Positions 1 to 5,494 of a stretch of 8,656 nt of DNA are shown piece by piece. The position numbers and the translations under genes are program-made. Location of the stretch: the NCBI GenBank assembly GCA_947177515.1, contig CAMWUU010000130.1, positions 1-8,656 on the forward strand. Reading direction: 5' to 3'. Every line of letters starts with the position of its first letter. Within the stretch, counting starts at the first letter, position 1. The stretch comes from an uncultured Lachnospiraceae bacterium. GTDB taxonomy: Bacteria > Bacillota > Clostridia > Lachnospirales > Lachnospiraceae. The notes beneath the pieces were generated by a model that was given only the letters and a program-made list of their open reading frames with translations, did no database searches and was not told where the DNA came from.

Positions 1-177
1 CACCAACCGGCGAAAGGAATTTCCGTCCGCAGGCTCCCGAAAATTCCTTTCAGGGGAAGTCCGGGCATATGCTGATATAAGTCCCGCATATGCCCGGACT
101 TTCTCACCAACCGGCGAAAGGAATTTCCGTCCGCAGGCTCCCGAAAATTCCTTTCAGGGAAGTCCGGGCATATGCTG
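1..177. repeat. Tandem nested-palindrome intergenic repeat, two copies
   Basis: A sequence starting CACCAACCGGCGAAAGG and ending in GGGCATATGCTG occurs at 1-74 and again at 105-177, identical except for one G missing in the second copy. The period is 104 bp. Each copy contains an 11-bp inverted repeat (GAAAGGAATTT with AAATTCCTTTC: 12-22/41-51 and 116-126/145-155). A second, outer pair is AAGTCCGGGCATATGC (57-72 and 160-175) with its reverse complement at 86-101. Unit 2 therefore folds as an outer 16-bp stem (86-101/160-175) around the inner 11-bp stem. Unit 1 would lack its left outer arm, which should lie just left of the window. There is no coding potential. I read it as a dispersed palindromic repeat family of unknown name; nothing here shows how many copies the genome has. 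Confidence 0.85.
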
Positions 178-185
178 TTTTTCTT
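86..185 (+). terminator. Possible rho-independent terminator formed by repeat unit 2
   Basis: The outer stem GCATATGCCCGGACTT (86-101) pairs perfectly with 160-175 and is followed by TGTTTTTCTT (176-185), which is the layout of an intrinsic terminator read left to right. The large internal insert (102-159) contains its own 11-bp stem, so this is bigger than a classical terminator. It would end transcription arriving from a gene left of the window and insulate the arsR promoter region. The folding potential is seen directly; terminator function is inferred. Confidence 0.4.
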
Positions 186-312
186 ATAATGGTATTATAT
201 CTTTTTCTGTTTGCTGTGTCTACCAAACGGATATGGAGATTTGTCACGTAGTGAGTGACAGGATTGGATGCGAATCCAAAATGAACTATGCAAACAGGAA
301 AAATAATGGTAT
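186..312. other. Four-helix inverted-repeat element flanked by 10-bp direct repeats
   Basis: ATAATGGTAT occurs at 186-195 and 303-312. Between them lie imperfect inverted repeats TTTTTCTGTTTGC (202-214) and GCAAACAGGAAAAA (290-303), with a core 8-bp stem 207-214/290-297. Inside are three further hairpins: 219-225/234-239 with a bulged A222, TGTCAC/GTGACA at 242-247/255-260 with a 7-nt loop, and TTGGAT/ATCCAA at 264-269/274-279 closed by a GCGA (GNRA-type) tetraloop. The result is a cloverleaf-like four-way junction of about 91 nt. Two readings are possible: a structured 5' leader or small RNA starting near 205, or a small MITE-like insertion with a target-site duplication. It matches no riboswitch class I recognise and lacks tRNA-specific conserved bases. 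Confidence 0.5.
190..198 (+). promoter_or_regulatory. Candidate upstream extended -10 promoter
   Basis: TGGTATTAT fits the extended -10 pattern TGnTAnnnT. No good -35 hexamer is visible at the usual spacing. Transcription would start around 205, immediately before the outer stem of the structured element at 207-297, which is where a leader RNA would be expected to begin. The call rests on the -10 match and this geometry only. Confidence 0.3.
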
Positions 313-315
313 AAT
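307..315 (+). promoter_or_regulatory. arsR extended -10 promoter
   Basis: TGGTATAAT is a perfect extended -10 element (TGnTATAAT). The -35 region around 285-292 is poor, as is usual for extended -10 promoters. Transcription would start near 322, about 22 nt before the ArsR start codon at 344. The -10 lies within the right-hand copy of the 10-bp direct repeat, so any insertion event there would have shaped this promoter. ArsR-family repressors usually bind over their own promoter, but I see no clear 12-2-12 operator here. Confidence 0.6.
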
Positions 316-343
316 GTTTGGGAACACATGAATGGAGGGCATT

Positions 344-763
344 ATGGAGCAGACGGAAAAGCGGAGAATGATTCCGCACGACCACGGGCATGGGACGATG
401 CAGTTGTTGGAGTTTATGCCTTCAAAAAAGGCTTTTGGCGAGGCGGCGGATATTTTTGCGCAACTCTCGGATGCAACGCGGCTGAAAATTTTGTGGATTC
501 TCTGTCACAGTGAGGAGTGCGTCAATGATATTGCGGCGGCGGTTGATATGAGTGCGCCTGCGGTTTCCCATCATCTGCGCAATTTGAAACAGTGCGGTTT
601 TATCCGCAGCCGCAGGGAGGGAAAGGAGGTTCTCTACCGTCTTGAGGACACGGCGGTGGCCTGTCTGGTGCACCGGATGGTGGATGGTGTTTTTCAGATG
701 AAATGTCCGCGGATGGCGCACATGGAGGAATGGGACTGTCCAAAAGAAAATGGGATGACATAA
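344..763 (+). CDS. ArsR/SmtB-family metal-responsive transcriptional repressor
   Basis: A 139-aa winged-helix DNA-binding protein. The HTH covers about residues 57-85 (CVNDIAAAV, then recognition helix SAPAVSHHLRNLKQCG), followed by the wing SRREGKEVLYRL. Family members are homodimers that leave the operator when metal binds. The start at 344 is chosen because GGAGGG sits at 334-339; an in-frame ATG at 332 would add four residues but lacks a good ribosome binding site. Candidate metal ligands are the N-terminal HDHGH (H12, H14, H16), C54, H55, C59, and C107, H110, C121, H126 and C132 near the C-terminus. The CadC/ArsR-type CVC motif is altered to CVN (C59, N61), and the SmtB/CzrA alpha-5 Asp/His set is not conserved, so the inducing metal cannot be predicted. 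No efflux pump or metallochaperone lies downstream; tatD follows after 89 bp. Confidence 0.88.
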   Translation: MEQTEKRRMIPHDHGHGTMQLLEFMPSKKAFGEAADIFAQLSDATRLKILWILCHSEECVNDIAAAVDMSAPAVSHHLRNLKQCGFIRSRREGKEVLYRLEDTAVACLVHRMVDGVFQMKCPRMAHMEEWDCPKENGMT

Positions 764-852
764 TATAGTCGGGTTAAAATGGTGATAAAGTGATAAATAA
801 TTGTCAGAATAAACGAAAAAATATTGAAAAAAACTAAAAAAGGTATTAGAAT

Positions 853-1686
853 ATGAATGAGAATCCAAATTTAAAAGAAAAAGAAGGGCAGGCAGGGGAA
901 ACATGCCTGATTTTTGATACCCATGCGCATTATGATGACGCGCAGTTTGAGGAGGACAGGGAAGAGATACTGGGAAATATTTTAAACTTTGGGATTGGCA
1001 GGGTTGTCGATGTGGGTGCGGGGCTAAAAAGTACGGCGCGGGCAGTTGCACTCGCGAAAAAATATCCATTTGTATATGCGGCGGCAGGTGTACACCCGAC
1101 GGAAACCGCAGGTCTTACGGAGCAGGATTTTTTGTGGATTGGGGAACAGCTTTTGGAGGAAAAAGTAGTTGCAGTCGGGGAGATCGGACTGGATTACCAC
1201 TGGGACAGTCCGCGTGATATTCAGCAGTACTGGTTTGACAGACAGCTTGGTCTTGCCGTGGAACGGGATATGCCGGTAATTATCCATAGCAGGGATGCGG
1301 CGGAGGATACGCTTACGGCAATCCGACAGGCATACAAGGATGCAGAAGAGCATAAAAAACGCCTTACCGGCGTAATCCACTGCTTTTCCTATGGAGTGGA
1401 AATGGCAAGGGAATATGTTAAGATGGGTTTTTTCCTTGGGGTGGGTGGAGTCCTGACTTTTAAAAACGCGCGCAGATTGCGCGAGGTGGTGGAACAGATA
1501 CCGCTTGAATATTTGGTACTTGAAACGGACTGTCCATATCTGGCACCCGAGCCGCACCGCGGGGAGCGCAATTCCTCACTGAATTTACCGCTTGTTGTGC
1601 GGGAATTTGCACGTATCAGGGGGATTACAGAAGCGGAGGTTATCCGCGCGACAACTGAAAATGCAGAGCGGCTGTACCGCCTGTAG
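853..1686 (+). CDS. tatD: TatD-family metal-dependent hydrolase (DNase)
   Basis: A 277-aa TIM-barrel amidohydrolase-type nuclease, probably cytoplasmic, of the TatD/YcfH group, whose members have metal-dependent 3'-5' exonuclease or DNase activity linked to DNA repair and quality control. The full metal-site pattern is visible: FDTHAHYDD (H24, H26), GEIGLDYH (E110), IIHSRDA (H145), VIHCFSY (H176) and ETDCPYL (D226). TatD proteins usually start right at the HxH strand, so this one has about 18 extra N-terminal residues (NENPNLKEKEGQAGE), polar and probably disordered. No in-frame ATG lies closer, so 853 is kept, with a weak AAAAAGG ribosome binding site at 837-843. The stop codon overlaps the AGGAGG of rsmA. 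A TTGTCA at 801-806 might be a -35, but no convincing -10 follows. Confidence 0.93.
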   Translation: MNENPNLKEKEGQAGETCLIFDTHAHYDDAQFEEDREEILGNILNFGIGRVVDVGAGLKSTARAVALAKKYPFVYAAAGVHPTETAGLTEQDFLWIGEQLLEEKVVAVGEIGLDYHWDSPRDIQQYWFDRQLGLAVERDMPVIIHSRDAAEDTLTAIRQAYKDAEEHKKRLTGVIHCFSYGVEMAREYVKMGFFLGVGGVLTFKNARRLREVVEQIPLEYLVLETDCPYLAPEPHRGERNSSLNLPLVVREFARIRGITEAEVIRATTENAERLYRL

Positions 1687-1697
1687 GAGGAAGTTAT

Positions 1698-2561
1698 ATG
1701 GCATCATTGGGAGAACCGAAAAATACGATTGCAATATTAAATAAATACAATTTTGTTTTTCAGAAAAAGTTTGGACAAAATTTTTTGATTGATTCCCGGG
1801 TTCTTGAGAAAATCGTCGAGGCAGCGGGGATAAAAGAGGAGGATCTGGTAATTGAAATAGGACCCGGTATTGGTACGATGACACAGTATCTGTGCGAGAG
1901 GGTGCGGGATGTTGTGGCGGTTGAGATAGACCGTAACCTGGTTCCGATCCTGACAGGGGATACACTGAAAGATTACAGCAATGTAACAGTGATCAATGAA
2001 GATATTTTAAAGCTCGATATTAACCAGCTCGTAAAAGAGAGGAATGGGGGAAGGCCAGCTAAGGTAGTGGCGAACCTACCCTATTATATTACAACACCAA
2101 TAATTATGGGGTTGTTTGAGGCGCATGTACCACTTGAAAATATAACCGTTATGGTGCAGAAGGAAGTTGCAAACCGGATGCAGGCGGAACCGGGCGGAAA
2201 GGATTATGGTGCCCTGTCGCTTGCGGTACAGTACTACGCAAAGCCTTATATTGCGGCGAATGTACCACAAAATTGTTTTATACCACGACCAAATGTCGCA
2301 TCAGCCGTTATACGGCTGACACTGCACAAAGAACCACCGGTGTTTGCTGTGGATGAACATTTTATGTTTGCACTGATCCGCGCGGCATTTAACCAGAGGC
2401 GGAAAACACTTGTAAATGCCCTGGCTAATGGCGCGGGGGAACGGGTATCAAAGGAAGCGGTTTCAGACGCGCTGGGGCGGATGGGATTGTCTGTGACAGT
2501 ACGTGGGGAGATGCTTACACTGGCAGATTTTGCGCAGTTATCAAATATTTTGCTGGAATGA
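1698..2561 (+). CDS. rsmA: 16S rRNA (adenine1518-N6/adenine1519-N6)-dimethyltransferase RsmA/KsgA
   Basis: A 287-aa enzyme that uses S-adenosylmethionine to dimethylate two adjacent adenosines in helix 45 of 16S rRNA late in 30S assembly; loss of it gives kasugamycin resistance in bacteria generally. Visible motifs are KKFGQNFLID (23-32), SAM-binding motif I EIGPGIG (53-59), VAVEIDRN (73-80) with acidic E76, NEDIL (100-104), catalytic motif IV NLPYY (126-130), then YGALSLAVQYYA, FIPRPNVASAVIRL and the C-terminal NQRRKTLVNAL. Length is normal for the family. AGGAGG at 1685-1690 overlaps the tatD stop, indicating translational coupling. tatD and ksgA are neighbours in many Firmicutes, commonly with rnmV (5S rRNA maturase) between or beside them; rnmV is absent here. 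Confidence 0.97.
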   Translation: MASLGEPKNTIAILNKYNFVFQKKFGQNFLIDSRVLEKIVEAAGIKEEDLVIEIGPGIGTMTQYLCERVRDVVAVEIDRNLVPILTGDTLKDYSNVTVINEDILKLDINQLVKERNGGRPAKVVANLPYYITTPIIMGLFEAHVPLENITVMVQKEVANRMQAEPGGKDYGALSLAVQYYAKPYIAANVPQNCFIPRPNVASAVIRLTLHKEPPVFAVDEHFMFALIRAAFNQRRKTLVNALANGAGERVSKEAVSDALGRMGLSVTVRGEMLTLADFAQLSNILLE

Positions 2562-2653
2562 AAGGATTTAGGGAAACGCTGACAATAATATTTCAGGTCT
2601 TGGGCTATTATGCGCAGATAGATTGGCAGGGGATAAAAGAATCAGAGAAATGA
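2558..2653 (+). CDS. Possible 31-aa micro-ORF coupled to rsmA and the acetyltransferase gene
   Basis: An ATG overlaps the rsmA stop as ATGA (2558-2561) and opens 31 codons: MKGFRETLTIIFQVLGYYAQ, then a polar tail ending in KESEK, with TGA at 2651-2653. The stop lies in TGAGGGG, so it overlaps the ribosome binding site of the next gene. This placement suits a termination-reinitiation relay across the operon. Residues 8-19 are hydrophobic or aromatic and could form a short amphipathic helix or membrane-touching segment. Against it, there is no real Shine-Dalgarno before the ATG, and an open run of this length is likely by chance. No homologue is recognised. Confidence 0.3.
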   Translation: MKGFRETLTIIFQVLGYYAQIDWQGIKESEK

Positions 2654-2662
2654 GGGGAATAT

Positions 2663-3538
2663 ATGCTGCGAATGAAGGTATTGACACAATTGAATGGCAG
2701 ACAGCGGGAGGAAGTGCGCGCCCTTGAGAATTTATGCAGGGAGCAGGATAAAATACAGGGTGGGATATCTCTGACAGCCGATGAGGAAGCAGGGACATTT
2801 CCCACATATTTTCTTTGCTATGAGGAAGATTTGCTTGCCGGTTTTGTAATTATGTACCGTATGCCGGATTCTACGGCGGAGATCTGTTCGTATATACATC
2901 CACAGTACCGGAAGCGGACTATGTACAAAAAGCTGATGACCGCAGTGTACAGGGAAATGAAGCAGGCGGAAATCGGGACGGGTTACTATGTTTTTGAGCC
3001 ACGCGAGTCAAAAGGCTTTAAGGAAATGACGGAACAGGGTTATTTTTCTTATTCCCATTCTGAGTATCTGATGGAATGGAAATATTCTTACCAGTTGATG
3101 CCAACAAATGCATTGATATTAAAGCGGTTGGAAAAGAAGGAGGAAGCTGCTGCAGCGCAGTTGCTTGCCGGTGCGTTTTCAATGGGCGAGGAGGAGGCAG
3201 CAGCAAGGCTTAGCGAAGTGTGTGGAAGAGATGGCATTTATTATGTGGCATGGCAGAAGAAAGAGATGGTTGGACTCTTTGCGCTTGAGGAAGAGGAGAA
3301 GACCTTTTATGTTTTTGACTTTGCTGTGGATGGCGACCACCAGGGACGCGGGATTGGCAAGGCACTCCTAAAGGAAATCATCCGGCTGGTACAGGAAAAA
3401 TGTGCCGGGGCAGATGAAAAAAAGGTGCGCATACAGGTGGGAAGCCGCAACGAAACCGCCTTCCGTCTGTACCAGAAGAACGGGTTCCAGGTGATTTCGC
3501 AGCGGGATTATTATCTGGTTAATATGGATGCCATGTAA
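2663..3538 (+). CDS. GNAT-family N-acetyltransferase, two-lobed
   Basis: A 291-aa protein with two GNAT folds in tandem. The C-terminal lobe (about 150-291) carries the acetyl-CoA binding motif A: VDGDHQGRGIGKALL, with Q227-G-R-G-I-G232, followed by RIQVGSRNETAFRLYQKNGFQ (motif B, with the usual N-x-x-A-x-x-L-Y and GF). The N-terminal lobe (about 40-140) keeps the layout, with AEICSYIHPQYRKRTMYKKLM and a GYF segment, but its loop lacks the G-x-G and is probably inactive or structural. Such enzymes move an acetyl group from acetyl-CoA to an amine; the substrate cannot be read from the sequence. GAGGGG at 2652-2657 supports the start. It follows rsmA by 101 bp and meets the ABC-F gene convergently. 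It is not an obvious RimI, whose single domain is about 150 aa. Confidence 0.88.
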   Translation: MLRMKVLTQLNGRQREEVRALENLCREQDKIQGGISLTADEEAGTFPTYFLCYEEDLLAGFVIMYRMPDSTAEICSYIHPQYRKRTMYKKLMTAVYREMKQAEIGTGYYVFEPRESKGFKEMTEQGYFSYSHSEYLMEWKYSYQLMPTNALILKRLEKKEEAAAAQLLAGAFSMGEEEAAARLSEVCGRDGIYYVAWQKKEMVGLFALEEEEKTFYVFDFAVDGDHQGRGIGKALLKEIIRLVQEKCAGADEKKVRIQVGSRNETAFRLYQKNGFQVISQRDYYLVNMDAM

Positions 3539-3572
3539 AGGGGCGTTAGCACGAGGAGGGAATTTGGGGCGG

Positions 3573-5474
3573 TTATTTTTTCTGTGCCTTGATTTTCTCT
3601 GCAAGGTCATTCAGATAGACCCAGCGCTCCATCTTTTCATCCAGCGCGGTTTCTGTGCTTTCCTTTTCTGCAAAGAGTTCTGTCAGGTGGTGGTAGTTTG
3701 AGGCATTTTTTGTGATCTCCGCTTCCAGTTCGGAAAGCTTTGCCTCCAGTGCGGCGATATCGTCGTCGATTGTTTCATATTCTTTTTGTTCTTTGTAAGT
3801 AAATTTCAGTTTAGTGGACGGTGTGCGCCAGTTATTTTTGGTTTGTGCCGTCCCAGTATTCTTTCCGGAATGCCTGTCCGTGGCATTTGCCCTGTCCAGC
3901 ACACTGGACAGTTCCAGTGTGCTGGACAGTTCCGCCCTGCCGGACTTTCTGGGTTTGTTCCTGTTGTGCTCCTTTTCGTCCGCTCCCGTCTGGCGGCAGG
4001 CGGATTTATAATCGGAAAAATTCCCCTCATATTGACTTATTTTTCCGTTTCCTTCAAAGGCAAAGATGCGCCCGGCAAGTTTATCAAGGAAATACCGGTC
4101 GTGTGAAACCGTAACAAGAATACCAGGGAAATCTTTTAGGTAATCTTCAAGGATGGTCAGTGTACTTATATCAAGATCGTTCGTTGGCTCATCAAGTACA
4201 AGCAGGTTCGGTGCTTCCATCAGGATCTTTAAAAGATAGAGGCGGCGTTTTTCCCCACCGGAGAGCTTTGCAATAACAGAATACTGCATTGCCCCGGTAA
4301 AAAGAAATTTTTCGCATAGTTGGGAAGCCGAAAGGGTGCCGTCCGCCGTATTGATAACATCGGCACTCTCGCGGATATAGTCGATTACGCGCAGGGATTC
4401 GTCCATGGCTTCATTTTCCTGGGAGAAATAGCCAACGCGGATGGTAGTGCCGAATTCTACCGAACCGGAATCCGGCAGGATGGTGCCGGTCAGGATTTTT
4501 AACAGCGTGGATTTCCCGCAGCCATTAGGCCCGATAATACCGATCCGGTCAGTGGAAAGCAAAATGTAGGAAAAATCATCGATATATGTTTTCCCGTCAT
4601 AGCTTTTTGAGATATGGTCGAGGACAATGGTTTTTTTGCCCAGGCGGGAGGAAAGTGCATTGATGGTAATCTGCCCGTCGGTTTCGGGTTTTTCGCGGTC
4701 GCGCAGTGCCTCAAATCGCCCAATATGTGCCTTCTGCTTGGTGGAGCGCGCCCTTGCCCCGCGCATCATCCATTCTAACTCTGTTCGGAACAGGCTTTTG
4801 GCCTTGCGTTCCGTTGCCGCTGCCATCTCCTCGCGCTCCGCTTTCAATTCAAGGAAGCGCGAGTAATTAGCCGCATAGGAGTAAAGTTTTCCCTTATCAA
4901 GTTCAACAATGCGGTTTGTCACACGGTCGAGGAAATAGCGGTCATGTGTAACCATAATAAAAGCCCCTGAAAAGGAATTTAGGTAGTCCTCAAGCCATTC
5001 TGTCATGGATGCATCCAGATGGTTGGTCGGTTCGTCAAGAACCAGAAGGTCAGCGGGCAGCAGCAGGGTGCGTACCAGAGCCGCACGCTTTTTTTGCCCG
5101 CCGGAAAGGAAGTTTGCTTTTCGGCCAGGATCCGGGATGCCAAGTTTGGTAAGCATTGCGGTTGCCTCACCATTTATATTGCGGTATGCCTCCTGCGCCA
5201 ATAGTCCTGTGGTAACATTTTCGAGGATGGTTTTGCCCTCCTCAAATACCGGAGTCTGCGGCAGGTAGGCGACACGCAGCCCACGGGTTTTTGTAAGTGT
5301 CCCGGAATCTGCTTCCTCACATCCTGCAATTATTTTTAGCAGGGTCGATTTTCCAGTACCGTTGATACCAATTACGCCGATGCGTTCCCCCTCGTTAATG
5401 CCAAAACTGATATCGCCAAGCAGCACGCGGTCGGTAAAACTTTTTTCCACATGTTCCATAGTCAGTAAATTCAT
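3573..5474 (-). CDS. ABC-F family ATPase, Uup-like
   Basis: A 633-aa soluble protein with two ATPase cassettes and no membrane segments. Cassette 1 has Walker A GINGTGKST (36-44), signature LSGGQ (123-127), Walker B LLVLDEP (143-149) and H177. Cassette 2 has GPNGCGKST (315-323), LSGGE (404-408), LLVLDEP (424-430) and H458. The inter-domain linker (about 205-265), rich in Arg and Lys with ARARSTKQKAHIGRFEAL, is the P-site tRNA-interaction region of ABC-F translation factors. A charged coiled coil (about 558-632) matches the C-terminal domain of Uup, and E. coli Uup is nearly the same length. ABC-F proteins bind the ribosomal E site and rescue or tune translation; some give antibiotic resistance, but this C-terminal coiled coil favours a housekeeping role. 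GGAGG at 5481-5485 supports the start. Residues 491-553 form a low-complexity linker holding a tandem hexapeptide. It sits 20 bp downstream of the 725-aa gene and is probably co-transcribed with it. Confidence 0.93.
   Translation of the reverse strand: MNLLTMEHVEKSFTDRVLLGDISFGINEGERIGVIGINGTGKSTLLKIIAGCEEADSGTLTKTRGLRVAYLPQTPVFEEGKTILENVTTGLLAQEAYRNINGEATAMLTKLGIPDPGRKANFLSGGQKKRAALVRTLLLPADLLVLDEPTNHLDASMTEWLEDYLNSFSGAFIMVTHDRYFLDRVTNRIVELDKGKLYSYAANYSRFLELKAEREEMAAATERKAKSLFRTELEWMMRGARARSTKQKAHIGRFEALRDREKPETDGQITINALSSRLGKKTIVLDHISKSYDGKTYIDDFSYILLSTDRIGIIGPNGCGKSTLLKILTGTILPDSGSVEFGTTIRVGYFSQENEAMDESLRVIDYIRESADVINTADGTLSASQLCEKFLFTGAMQYSVIAKLSGGEKRRLYLLKILMEAPNLLVLDEPTNDLDISTLTILEDYLKDFPGILVTVSHDRYFLDKLAGRIFAFEGNGKISQYEGNFSDYKSACRQTGADEKEHNRNKPRKSGRAELSSTLELSSVLDRANATDRHSGKNTGTAQTKNNWRTPSTKLKFTYKEQKEYETIDDDIAALEAKLSELEAEITKNASNYHHLTELFAEKESTETALDEKMERWVYLNDLAEKIKAQKK
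3892..3929. repeat. Perfect 17-bp stem-loop inside the ABC-F coding sequence
   Basis: CTGTCCAGCACACTGGA (3892-3908) and TCCAGTGTGCTGGACAG (3913-3929) are perfect reverse complements around a 4-nt loop. In the coding frame the same DNA is an 18-bp tandem duplication encoding ELSSTL-ELSSVL (residues 515-526). It lies in the variable linker between ATPase cassette 2 and the C-terminal coiled coil, where insertion is tolerated. The structure is certain; its origin (palindromic mobile repeat or slippage duplication) is inferred. Confidence 0.9.
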
Positions 5475-5494
5475 AAAATTCCTCCGATTCCCGA

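Noticed and set aside
1..177. CRISPR array
   Set aside because: Only two copies, the repeated unit is 74 bp with a 30-bp interval that belongs to the palindrome, and no cas genes are present.
207..297. tRNA or tRNA-like gene
   Set aside because: The four-helix shape and 7-nt loop at 248-254 resemble a tRNA, but the conserved D-loop GG, the T-loop TTC sequence and a normal acceptor spacing are missing.
332..343. Four-residue N-terminal extension of the ArsR protein
   Set aside because: The ATG at 332 lacks a good ribosome binding site, whereas GGAGGG at 334-339 is ideally placed for 344.
764..852. tatD promoter with TTGTCA at 801-806
   Set aside because: The region is A/T-rich, but no -10 hexamer lies at an acceptable distance, so I do not call it as a feature.
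422..1069. 215-residue minus-strand open frame across arsR and tatD
   Set aside because: It opposes two well supported genes and its His/Pro/Phe-rich translation resembles no protein family.
3539..3572. Bidirectional terminator between the convergent genes
   Set aside because: A T-run follows at 3575-3581, but I can find no stable stem upstream of it in the 34-bp gap.
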